Shown here: piece after piece, positions 1 through 6,700 of the stretch | Numbering within the stretch: the stretch's first letter is position 1 | Layout: each line of letters begins with the position of its first letter | Origin: an uncultured Clostridium sp. | GTDB taxonomy: Bacteria > Bacillota > Clostridia > Lachnospirales > Lachnospiraceae | Assembly: GCA_958349075.1 (NCBI GenBank) | Contig: CATWBR010000167.1 | Span: 1 to 8,909, forward strand | DNA: 8,909 nucleotides | Reading direction: 5' to 3' | Made by a program: the position numbers and the translations under genes | The notes under the pieces: model-generated | The model's input: the letters and a program-made list of their open reading frames with translations, nothing else | Database searches by the model: none | Told to the model about the DNA's origin: nothing

Positions 1-1
1 G

Positions 2-1531
2 TGTTATACCAATATCCTTCAGATCCTTGACTTAGCCCATATTCCGCTTCATGCGCAGGACAGGACGAAAGAGGATCCGATCGTGATCGGAGGCGGGCCG
101 TGCAGCTATAATCCCGAGCCGATTGCGACGTTCTTTGACCTTTTCTACATTGGTGAAGGCGAGGTGGTTTATTTTGAGCTTCTGGACCGCTATAAAGAGA
201 TTAAAAAGCGCGGCGGAAGCAGAAAAGAATTCCTGGAAGCGGCGGCGGAGATTCCGGGTATCTATGTTCCTTCCTTTTATGATGTATGGTACAAGGAAGA
301 CGGAACCATCGACCGTATGGTTCCCATCAATCCGCATGCCCCGGACAAGGTGGAGAAACAGCTTATTATGGATATGGAGAATACCTGCTACCCGGAAAAA
401 CCGATTGTTCCGTTTATTAAGGTGACTCAGGACCGCGTCGTTCTGGAGATTATGCGTGGCTGTATACGCGGCTGCCGGTTCTGCCAGGCCGGTATGGTAT
501 ACCGCCCCGTGAGGGAGAGAAGCCTGGAAGAACTGAAAAACCTGGCATACAGGATGTTAAAGAGCACGGGTCATGAAGAAATCTCCTTAAGTTCCCTAAG
601 TTCCAGCGACCATACGCAGTTGGAGGGACTTGTGAACTTCCTGATCGAGGAGTTCGACGGAAAGGGAATCAACGTGTCTCTTCCGTCCCTGCGAATCGAT
701 GCATTCTCACTGGATGTTATGAGCAAGGTGCAGGATGTCAAGAAAAGCAGCCTTACCTTTGCACCGGAGGCCGGTTCCCAGCGACTTCGCAACGTTATCA
801 ACAAGGGCCTGACCGAGGAGGATATTCTGAACGGTTCTGCACAGGCGTTTAAGGGAGGATGGAACCGCGTAAAACTCTACTTCATGCTGGGCCTTCCGAC
901 TGAGACAGTGGAAGACATGGAGGGGATTGCGGAACTTTCCGAAAAGGTGGCTGAGGAATACTATAATATTCCGAAAGAAGAACGTCATGGAAAAGTTCAG
1001 GTTACCGCCAGCTCCTCCTTCTTTGTCCCGAAGCCGTTCACGCCGTTCCAGTGGGCCAGAATGTGCACCAAACAGGAATTTCTCGACAGGGCTTATATTG
1101 TAAATAAAAAGATGAAGGAGATGCTCAACCACAAGAGCCTGCGCTACAACTGGCACGAGGCGGATTTGACGGTTTTGGAGGGCGTCCTTGCGCGGGGTGA
1201 CCGCAGGGTGGCGGCCGTGGTGGAGGAAGCCTATAAAAGCGGCGCTCTCTACGATTCCTGGTCGGAACATTTCCACAATGAAATCTGGATGCAGGCATTT
1301 GAAACCTGCGGTGTGGACATTGATTTCTACACCGTGAGGGAGCGCAGTCTGGATGAGCTGTTCCCATGGGATTTCATCGATGCCGGTGTGACAAAAGAGT
1401 TCTTAAAACGGGAATGGAATAATGCGGTCAGGGAGACCGTGACACCAAACTGCCGTGCAAAATGTTCCGGCTGCGGTGTAGCAAAATATAAAGGAGGGGT
1501 CTGCTATGAAAATAAGAATGAAGTTCAGTAA
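2..1531 (+). CDS. B12-binding-type radical SAM protein, TIGR03960 family (5' end outside window)
   Basis: The frame is open from base 2, so the true start lies upstream; 509 codons are visible of a family I recall as about 600 residues. The first visible part looks like the end of a cobalamin-binding-type domain (GGGPC then NPEP near 86-120, then IGEGE). The radical SAM core follows: cysteines at 461, 473 and 482 make the CX3CX2C motif that binds the 4Fe-4S cluster and S-adenosylmethionine. Later conserved stretches are SLPSLR, FAPEAG and GLPTET (890-907). The extreme C-terminus has a second CX3CX2C (1451, 1463, 1472) plus a further Cys at 1502. The family's reaction and substrate are not known to me. 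The last 26 bases overlap the next gene, a recognised partner that is fused to this protein in some genomes. Family assignment is confident from motifs and context; function is open. Confidence 0.9.
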   Translation, partial: CYTNILQILDLAHIPLHAQDRTKEDPIVIGGGPCSYNPEPIATFFDLFYIGEGEVVYFELLDRYKEIKKRGGSRKEFLEAAAEIPGIYVPSFYDVWYKEDGTIDRMVPINPHAPDKVEKQLIMDMENTCYPEKPIVPFIKVTQDRVVLEIMRGCIRGCRFCQAGMVYRPVRERSLEELKNLAYRMLKSTGHEEISLSSLSSSDHTQLEGLVNFLIEEFDGKGINVSLPSLRIDAFSLDVMSKVQDVKKSSLTFAPEAGSQRLRNVINKGLTEEDILNGSAQAFKGGWNRVKLYFMLGLPTETVEDMEGIAELSEKVAEEYYNIPKEERHGKVQVTASSSFFVPKPFTPFQWARMCTKQEFLDRAYIVNKKMKEMLNHKSLRYNWHEADLTVLEGVLARGDRRVAAVVEEAYKSGALYDSWSEHFHNEIWMQAFETCGVDIDFYTVRERSLDELFPWDFIDAGVTKEFLKREWNNAVRETVTPNCRAKCSGCGVAKYKGGVCYENKNEVQ

Positions 1532-2222
1532 GCAAGGCCCGTTAAAATTTATCGGCCATCTCGATATTATGCGTTATTTTCAAAAGGTGATGAGAAGGGC
1601 GGATGTGGATATCCGTTACAGTGAGGGCTTCAGCCCGCATCAGATTATGTCTTTTGCATCCCCGCTTGGAGTGGGTATATTAAGCAATGGGGAGTATGTG
1701 GATATCGAGGTGAACTCCACAGAGGATTCCCGCACAATGATGGAGCGGATCAACAGGGAAAATGCGGAAGGTTTCCGTGTTTTGAGCTACCGGAAGCTGG
1801 ATGACGCCGCGAAGAATGCAATGTCACTCGTAGCCGCTGCCGATTATACGGTATGGTTCAAGGAAGGGTATGAGCCGGAGGATGTCCCCGGATTCATGAA
1901 AGGCCTTCTGGAATTCTGCGGCAGCGAATCGATTGAGATTGTAAAGAAGACTAAAAAGGGTGAAAAGACCATGGATCTGCGTCCTTACATCTATGAGGCA
2001 TACCTGAAGGATGAGAATACCCGGATCTTTTTGAAAATTTCATCCGGCAGCACGGCCAACGTAAAACCGGAACAGATCATCGGCGCTTATTATAGTTTCC
2101 TTGGACAGGAATATCCCGTCTACGGGTTCCAGGTGCAGCGCGAGGAAGTCTATGCCGACGAGGGCGCAGAAGAGAACCATCAATTTAAAACATTGGAAGA
2201 ATACGGAGCCGAGATTGAATAA
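1506..2222 (+). CDS. Radical SAM-associated DUF2344 protein (TIGR03936 family)
   Basis: A 238-residue protein. The N-terminus carries the family pattern: GHLDIMR at residues 17-23, a twin Arg at 30-31, and YSEGFSPH at 38-45, followed by a Pro-Leu-Gly-Val-Gly stretch. No membrane segment or signal peptide is apparent. The ATG is preceded by AGGAGGGG six bases upstream, a strong ribosome binding site placed inside the previous gene. The protein is almost always encoded next to, or fused with, the TIGR03960 radical SAM enzyme, which suggests it is a subunit or substrate-presenting partner. That role is an inference; the biochemical function is not established. Its stop overlaps the likely start of the RNase G gene. 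Confidence 0.9.
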   Translation: MKIRMKFSKQGPLKFIGHLDIMRYFQKVMRRADVDIRYSEGFSPHQIMSFASPLGVGILSNGEYVDIEVNSTEDSRTMMERINRENAEGFRVLSYRKLDDAAKNAMSLVAAADYTVWFKEGYEPEDVPGFMKGLLEFCGSESIEIVKKTKKGEKTMDLRPYIYEAYLKDENTRIFLKISSGSTANVKPEQIIGAYYSFLGQEYPVYGFQVQREEVYADEGAEENHQFKTLEEYGAEIE

Positions 2223-3417
2223 ACTGATTGTAACCAAATGGAGGGGAACGATCCTGACTGCGCTGACGGCCGACGGCAAGTGCCGCTCCCTGAATCTGGA
2301 GCAGGAGGAGAGTGGAAGCCTCCTGGGCAACATTTATATTGGAAAAGTGCAGAATATAGTGAAAAATATCAATGCCGCTTTTGTGGATTTAGGCGGCGGA
2401 AAGACAGGCTACTACAGCCTGACGGAAAACAGGACCCATCTGTTTGCCGACCGTCTTCCGGCTCTCTGTCCGGACAGGACGGTCAAACAGGGAGATGAGC
2501 TGGTGGTTCAGGTGGCGCGGGACGCGGTGAAGACAAAAGATCCCGTCCTCAGCAGTTACCTGAATTTTACTGGTAAATATGCTGTCCTTACCATGGGGAA
2601 AAACCAGGTTGGTTTTTCCGTAAAAATCCGGGATGAAAAATGGAAAGAGGAAGTAAAAGAATATCTGGACGCACTTAAGGATGAGCGTTTCGGCGTCATT
2701 GTCAGGACCAATGCCATGGAAGCGGCAAAAGAGACAATCGGGAATGAGGTGCTGGCACTTAAGGGGAGAATGGAGGAGCTGATGGCAAAAGCTTCCTGCC
2801 GGACATGTTATTCCGTGCTTGAGAGTGCGGAGCCGTCCTACATTGCCGGACTGCGCGATACGTATGCGGGCAGTCTGAAGGCAATTGTCACGGATATACC
2901 GGAGTGCCATAAACGGATGAAAGCCTATCTGGAAGAGAACCAGCCGGATGATGCGGTAAAACTTAAGTTTTATGAGGATTCATCGGTTCCCCTGATCAAA
3001 CTTTACAGTCTGGAAGCCGCCATGGAGGAAGCTTCCGGCCGCCGGGTCTGGCTGAAATCGGGAGGCTATCTTGTCATTGAGCCTACGGAGGCTCTGACGG
3101 TCGTGGACGTCAACACCGGGAAATATACGGGGAGGAAGAACGTGGACGACACCATCCTTAAGATTAACCTGGAGGCCGCCGCTGAGACGGCCAGGCAGTT
3201 GTGCCTGCGGAACCTTTCGGGAATCATCATTGTGGATTTTATCGACATGACCAAAGAGGAGCACAAGAAACTTCTGCTGGCCCGCCTGGAGGAGGAACTG
3301 AGGAAAGATCCGGTCAAGACCGTACTGGTGGAGATGACGAAGCTGGGACTCGTGGAGATAACACGAAAAAAAGTGAGAAGACCGTTCTACGAAATGCTGA
3401 AAGAGGCCAGGGAATAA
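2215..3417 (+). CDS. rng: Ribonuclease E/G family endoribonuclease (RNase G), short form without zinc-link
   Basis: A single-strand-specific endoribonuclease of the RNase E/G family, expected to process rRNA and mRNA in the cytoplasm. I place the start at TTG 2215, with CGGAG six bases upstream, because the protein then begins with the usual family N-terminus (MNKLIVTKW); the longer frame from 2101 adds only an out-of-frame translation of the previous gene. This gives 400 residues. An S1 RNA-binding domain spans roughly residues 36-110. The DNase I-like catalytic core has the two metal-binding aspartates, D298 in VDVNTG and D341 in VDFIDM, 43 residues apart as in E. coli RNase E (D303, D346). 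The protein stops just after the GLVEITRKK segment, so the Cys-rich zinc-link that follows in E. coli RNase E and G is missing. It overlaps the upstream stop by 8 bases, so translational coupling is likely. Confidence 0.92.
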   Translation: MNKLIVTKWRGTILTALTADGKCRSLNLEQEESGSLLGNIYIGKVQNIVKNINAAFVDLGGGKTGYYSLTENRTHLFADRLPALCPDRTVKQGDELVVQVARDAVKTKDPVLSSYLNFTGKYAVLTMGKNQVGFSVKIRDEKWKEEVKEYLDALKDERFGVIVRTNAMEAAKETIGNEVLALKGRMEELMAKASCRTCYSVLESAEPSYIAGLRDTYAGSLKAIVTDIPECHKRMKAYLEENQPDDAVKLKFYEDSSVPLIKLYSLEAAMEEASGRRVWLKSGGYLVIEPTEALTVVDVNTGKYTGRKNVDDTILKINLEAAAETARQLCLRNLSGIIIVDFIDMTKEEHKKLLLARLEEELRKDPVKTVLVEMTKLGLVEITRKKVRRPFYEMLKEARE

Positions 3418-3427
3418 TACCTGGCCT
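3404..3427 (+). other. Hairpin spanning the RNase G stop codon
   Basis: AGGCCAGG (3404-3411) and CCTGGCCT (3420-3427) form a perfect 8-bp stem with an 8-base loop that contains the TAA stop at 3415-3417. No U-tract follows directly, so it is not a standard intrinsic terminator. It may stabilise the mRNA 3' end or be incidental. Confidence 0.4.
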
Positions 3428-3468
3428 TATGGTTTGAGAGGATTCTTTTCTTTACATTTAAAATAAAA

Positions 3469-3519
3469 GAGATTGAGAAGATACGGTTTGAAAACCGAAA
3501 GGCTCAGTTTCTTTTTTTT
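3469..3519 (+). terminator. Two-tier intrinsic terminator of the radical SAM-RNase G operon, probably bidirectional
   Basis: The outer arms 3469-3477 (GAGATTGAG) and 3503-3511 (CTCAGTTTC) pair over 9 positions with two G-U wobbles. The inner arms CGGTTT (3484-3489) and AAACCG (3492-3497) pair perfectly. Eight T residues (3512-3519) follow on the + strand. Read on the - strand, the same hairpin is followed by TTTTATTTT, so it can also end the convergent MFS transcript. The 3' arm and T-run overlap the last codons of the MFS gene. Confidence 0.8.
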
Positions 3520-4796
3520 ATTTCATAACCTTCAGGCCGTTTCTTTAAAATATGCGGCGCAGCTTTCAGGTGAATTGCGGCCAGCCCGGCCATACAGAAA
3601 CCGCTGGCCGTGAGGATGGTAATGGCCTGGACCATTCCGGTGAGGTCGGCAATCAGTCCGATTAACTGCGGAGCCACTATGCCGCCGAGGGCGGAGATAG
3701 CGGTCAGGATCGACATTCCGAGCGTGGAGCCCTTAATATAGATTCCGGCGTCGGCGATACAGACAGGATAAATTCCCGACATAAAAAAGCCAAGTCCAGC
3801 TAAAGAGGTCGTGATGGATATCAGGCTGTGGGAGCCGATCAAAAACAGGAAAGAGACAAGACTCCCCACACAGTGGAACAGAATCAGCCGACTCTGTGAA
3901 AACCGGCCCAGCATCGCGGCACAGAAGAGCCTGCCTGCCATGATGACGATCCAGGTGATCGAAACCAGGGTGGACGCGTAGGCCTCCGAAACCAGCCCGG
4001 TGCTCTGAAGATAGGTGACAAACCAGCCGTTGACGCAGTTCTCAAGACCCAGATAGAAAAAGAGCAGAAAACTGATACAGTAAAAATCGGGGAGGCGGAG
4101 GAAGGCTGTGGGAGAACCTTCGGCTCCCGGCTGCGTTTTCGGTGTTTTGCCGGATAGCCGTTCGGCCGCAGCTTCGGATTCCACGTTTTGAGCGGGCCGT
4201 TCCGGAACGCTCTCCATAACCGAGTAATCGGCCGTTCCATAAAGAAGAGCGGAGCTGGCGCAGAGCGCGGTGATGATATAGACAATGGACCTCCAGCCAA
4301 GCCCGGCCGTTATCATCATGGCCGTGGCAAGCGGAGCCAGAAACGCGCCCACGGCAAAGCTGCAGTGGAGATAATTGAGCATCTTTGCCGGATTTTCAAA
4401 GATATCATTGACCGCCCGGTTGTTGATGATGGAGATACTTCCCCTGCCAATCCCGCAGAGAAACATCAGCAGATAAAGGATCGGCACGGGAGGTGGCAAC
4501 GTCAGCAGAAAAAGGGCCACAGGCATCAGAAAACTTGCCGAAGCGATCGAAAGGCGGGTTCCCAGCCGTGAAGAAAGGAGAGGGAAGAGAAAACAAGCCA
4601 GTAAATTCCCCACTGCCATACAGGACAGCATGGCGCCGGCCACGGCAAAGCTCAGTCCCCCCTCTTTCATCAGGGAAGGCAGGATGGAGCCGATAATCAG
4701 GACGGCCATTCCGTTGATAAGATATCCGTAGCAGCATCGCAGAAACAGGGAAAATCCGGACGGGCGCTGCGTGGAAGCCGGTAAATTGTTTTTCAT
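3504..4796 (-). CDS. Major facilitator superfamily (MFS) permease, substrate unknown
   Basis: A 430-residue hydrophobic membrane protein with the two-bundle layout of a 12-helix MFS transporter: roughly six helices, a hydrophilic charged loop at about residues 190-235, then six more. Helix-rich stretches include LIGLIADLTG near the C-terminus and a CGIGRGS segment in the first half. I choose ATG 4796, which has AGGAGG eight bases upstream; the GTG at 4802 would be only two bases from that site. It is transcribed away from the MATE gene and ends tail-to-tail with the RNase G operon. The last codons (Lys-Lys-Arg-Asn) are encoded by the T-run of the shared terminator. The substrate cannot be told from sequence alone; sugar, drug or metabolite export or import are all possible. 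Confidence 0.88.
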   Translation of the reverse strand: MKNNLPASTQRPSGFSLFLRCCYGYLINGMAVLIIGSILPSLMKEGGLSFAVAGAMLSCMAVGNLLACFLFPLLSSRLGTRLSIASASFLMPVALFLLTLPPPVPILYLLMFLCGIGRGSISIINNRAVNDIFENPAKMLNYLHCSFAVGAFLAPLATAMMITAGLGWRSIVYIITALCASSALLYGTADYSVMESVPERPAQNVESEAAAERLSGKTPKTQPGAEGSPTAFLRLPDFYCISFLLFFYLGLENCVNGWFVTYLQSTGLVSEAYASTLVSITWIVIMAGRLFCAAMLGRFSQSRLILFHCVGSLVSFLFLIGSHSLISITTSLAGLGFFMSGIYPVCIADAGIYIKGSTLGMSILTAISALGGIVAPQLIGLIADLTGMVQAITILTASGFCMAGLAAIHLKAAPHILKKRPEGYEIKKRN

Positions 4797-4826
4797 ATTC
4801 ACATCCTCCTGGGTTTAATCGAAGTC

Positions 4827-4855
4827 ATTATACATCAGATGAGGGAACCGAACAA
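4827..4855 (-). promoter_or_regulatory. Candidate sigma-A promoter of the MFS gene
   Basis: On the - strand, a perfect TATAAT (4827-4832) lies 17 bases downstream of TTGTTC (4850-4855), a weak -35 that matches only at TTG. The transcript would start about 24 bases before the ribosome binding site and ATG 4796. Confidence 0.55.
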
Positions 4856-4890
4856 GAAGTATGAGCGGGATATACGGAAAAAACCTGGTA

Positions 4891-4904
4891 TTTCACTGGT
4901 GAAA
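4891..4904. promoter_or_regulatory. Small palindrome, possible operator between the divergent transporters
   Basis: TTTCAC (4891-4896) and GTGAAA (4899-4904) form inverted 6-bp arms around a 2-base centre. It sits between the MFS promoter and the MATE promoter, where a repressor could affect both. No regulator gene is present in the window, and a palindrome of this size can occur by chance. Confidence 0.3.
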
Positions 4905-4962
4905 ACTCCCGGGATACAGTCGCTTGACCATGCACGGACCGCCTTCCATCTTTGAAAGGGAC

Positions 4963-4991
4963 TTGAAAGCTTCCTCTCTCTATGGTAGAAT
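4963..4991 (+). promoter_or_regulatory. Candidate sigma-A promoter of the MATE gene
   Basis: TTGAAA (4963-4968), a 17-base spacer, and TAGAAT (4986-4991) give a good match to the housekeeping consensus. Transcription would start near 4998, leaving a leader of about 105 bases before ATG 5105. Confidence 0.65.
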
Positions 4992-5016
4992 GGCATGGTT
5001 GGATTTTTATACAAGT

Positions 5017-5077
5017 GCTGTTTACAGCCCATCTTTACTGCTTTTATGTTACCAAAGCAGGGAGAGGGCTGTTTTTT
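5017..5077 (+). terminator. Long intrinsic terminator inside the MATE leader (putative attenuator)
   Basis: Three paired blocks stack almost continuously: ACAGCCC (5024-5030) with GGGCTGT (5066-5072), TCTTT (5032-5036) with GGAGA (5061-5065, two G-U pairs), and CTGCTTT (5038-5044) with AAAGCAG (5054-5060). This gives 19 pairs with two single-A bulges and a 9-base loop, followed by TTTTTT (5072-5077). Just upstream, GCTGT (5017-5021) repeats the end of the 3' arm and can pair with ACAGC (5024-5028), a possible competing hairpin. The element lies after the MATE promoter and before the MATE ribosome binding site, so it should block expression unless it is bypassed. Confidence 0.75.
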
Positions 5078-5104
5078 ATTTCATAGGATTTGGGAGGTTT
5101 GAAT

Positions 5105-6538
5105 ATGGAAACAATCGAAACTGATAAGACAGATATTACAGAGACTGCTATTGCGGCATCCGCGGCGGAACCGGCGAAGGAAAATAAGATGGGGACAAAG
5201 CCGGTGCTTCCCTTGCTTTTATCCATGGCGTTTCCTCCGATGCTGTCCATGATGATACAGTCTCTTTATAATATTGTGGACAGTATTTTCGTGGCACGGT
5301 ACAGTGAGAATGCCCTGACGGCAGTTTCGCTCGCCTTTCCCCTGCAGACACTGATTGTTGCCTGCTCTGTGGGAATCGGAGTCGGCGTCAACTCCTACAT
5401 TGCCAGGAAACTGGGGGAACGCAGACAGAAGGAAGCGGACAGCGCCGTAGTCCACGGCCTTCTTCTTGCCGCCGCGGCTTCCATATTATTTGTGGTAATC
5501 GGCGCATTCGGTATCGGCCCATTTTTCAGGATGTTTACAAATGATGAGGAAATCCTGAAGGATGGCCTTCTCTATGCAAGAATTTGTGTCGGCTTCTGTT
5601 TCGGTCCGTTTATTCATATTTGTATCGAAAAGATTTTTCAGGCCACGGGAAAAATGATCTTTCCAATGGCGCTGCAGGCGATCGGCGCGATTATCAATAT
5701 TATCCTGGATCCGATCTTCATTTTCGGCTACCTCGGCTGCCCGTCCATGGGTGTTAAGGGAGCTGCCGTGGCCACCATTATCGGCCAGCTCACTGCCATG
5801 AGCCTCTCGTTCCTGGTCCTGGCGGTATTTCCCCACGATGTGAAACTTCGATTCAGGGGATTTCGCTTTCACGGTTCGGTCATACGCCAGATCCTTGCCG
5901 TCGCCGTGCCGAATGCCTGCATGAATGCGCTGGGAAGTCTTCTCGTAATGGGCCTGAATGCAATTCTGATTCAGTTTTCCAATACGGCGGTTTCCCTGTT
6001 CGGCATCTATTATAAGCTTCAGACATTTGTCTTTATGCCGGCCAGCGGTCTGTCCCAGGGAGCCATGCCTATTATGGGATACAACTACGGCGCCCGTTCC
6101 AGAAAACGCCTTTTAGACTGCCTGAAATACAGCGCCGTAATCTGCCTTTTGATCATGGGGGCCGGCTGTCTGCTGTTTGAAAGCATGCCGGGAACCCTGC
6201 TTTCCTTATTCCATGCAAATGAAGAGATGCTAGAGATTGGAATTCCGGCGCTTCGTATTATTGCGGTCAGCTTCCTTCCGGCGTCGGTGGGCTTCATCCT
6301 TCCGACCATGTTTCAGGCGATGGGTAACGGACTCGATTCCCTGGCGGTATTTTTACTGAGGCAGCTTGTCATCACCCTTCCGCTGGCCTATTTTCTGCAT
6401 GGACCCTTCGGGCTGGCCGGAATCTGGGTTTCCTTTATTGCGGCGGAGAGCGTGGGAGCCGTTGTCGCCTTCCTGTTATTCTGTAAAATCAGGAAAAACG
6501 ATGAACTTTTACGGCATGAACCGGCAAAATACGCGTGA
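5105..6538 (+). CDS. MATE family multidrug/cation antiporter
   Basis: A 477-residue polytopic membrane protein of the MATE family, which exports drugs or metabolites in exchange for Na+ or H+. The family hallmarks are visible in both halves: SLYNIVDSIFVARY in helix 2 and nearby, the first-half ARKLGE loop, and GLSQGAMPIMGYNYGA in the second half. About twelve hydrophobic segments are evident. ATG 5105 has GGGAGG seven bases upstream. Its first 28 residues are an acidic, Ala/Thr-rich stretch; many relatives begin at the equivalent of Met29 (ATG 5189), which has its own AAGGA seven bases upstream, so a second or alternative start is possible. Expression is probably controlled by the terminator in its leader. 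The substrate is unknown. Confidence 0.92.
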   Translation: METIETDKTDITETAIAASAAEPAKENKMGTKPVLPLLLSMAFPPMLSMMIQSLYNIVDSIFVARYSENALTAVSLAFPLQTLIVACSVGIGVGVNSYIARKLGERRQKEADSAVVHGLLLAAAASILFVVIGAFGIGPFFRMFTNDEEILKDGLLYARICVGFCFGPFIHICIEKIFQATGKMIFPMALQAIGAIINIILDPIFIFGYLGCPSMGVKGAAVATIIGQLTAMSLSFLVLAVFPHDVKLRFRGFRFHGSVIRQILAVAVPNACMNALGSLLVMGLNAILIQFSNTAVSLFGIYYKLQTFVFMPASGLSQGAMPIMGYNYGARSRKRLLDCLKYSAVICLLIMGAGCLLFESMPGTLLSLFHANEEMLEIGIPALRIIAVSFLPASVGFILPTMFQAMGNGLDSLAVFLLRQLVITLPLAYFLHGPFGLAGIWVSFIAAESVGAVVAFLLFCKIRKNDELLRHEPAKYA

Positions 6539-6559
6539 AAACACCTCGCGGAATAACGG

Positions 6560-6579
6560 TTGTGAATAGTTACAATTTT
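6560..6579 (+). terminator. Weak A/T-rich terminator candidate after the MATE gene
   Basis: TTGTGA (6560-6565) and TTACAA (6570-6575) pair over six positions with one G-U, loop ATAG, followed by TTTT (6576-6579). The stem is weak, so readthrough into the rplU promoter region is plausible. Confidence 0.3.
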
Positions 6580-6592
6580 CTTAAAATAATGA

Positions 6593-6624
6593 TTGACAAC
6601 CAGTCTGGAAAATGCTAGTATAAT
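6593..6624 (+). promoter_or_regulatory. Strong promoter of the rplU-prp-rpmA operon
   Basis: A consensus TTGACA (6593-6598) is followed by TAGTAT (6616-6621) at the ideal 17-base spacing, with an upstream TG making an extended -10. An overlapping perfect TATAAT (6619-6624) lies at 20 bases. An A/T-rich stretch (about 6571-6590) upstream resembles an UP element. Either -10 would start the RNA at the beginning of the L21 leader. Confidence 0.8.
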
Positions 6625-6628
6625 CTAG

Positions 6629-6694
6629 TGTGCCGCACAGCGAGGCTATAAGTGCGTAAAGCCGCCGAAGCTGGCGAGTAATGATAATAGGAGG
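6629..6694 (+). ncRNA. Ribosomal protein L21 leader RNA
   Basis: The untranslated leader of rplU matches my memory of the Firmicutes L21 leader: a GCCGC-A-C start, the conserved GAGGCTATAAGTGCGTAAAG core, a short GC hairpin (CGCC 6663-6666 with GGCG 6673-6676), then a TGATAATAGGAGG tail carrying the ribosome binding site. GGCT (6644-6647) can pair with AGCC (6660-6663). The family is thought to let L21 repress its own operon. Exact ends are estimated. Confidence 0.8.
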
Positions 6695-6700
6695 TGCCAT

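Noticed and set aside
707..1276. 189-codon open frame on the - strand
   Set aside because: Antisense to the radical SAM gene, whose protein motifs are conserved through this stretch.
2101..2214. Upstream extension of the RNase G frame from base 2101
   Set aside because: The extra 38 residues overlap the conserved DUF2344 gene, look like out-of-frame translation, and precede the normal RNase G N-terminus.
4188..4571. 127-codon open frame on the + strand within the MFS gene
   Set aside because: It is antisense to transmembrane segments of the MFS protein; its charged, low-complexity translation is typical of a shadow frame.
4797..4802. GTG 4802 as the MFS start
   Set aside because: It is only two bases from AGGAGG; the ATG at 4796 has the normal eight-base spacing.
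4995..5102. 35-codon open frame in the MATE leader ending just before the MATE start, as a regulatory leader peptide
   Set aside because: Its ATG falls at or before the predicted transcription start and has no ribosome binding site, so it would need leaderless translation; no run of regulatory codons or known stalling motif is seen.
4991..5104. Known riboswitch (preQ1, guanidine, purine or SAM type) controlling the MATE gene
   Set aside because: Only about 20 bases lie between the expected transcript start and the terminator, and I recognise none of the conserved aptamer cores.
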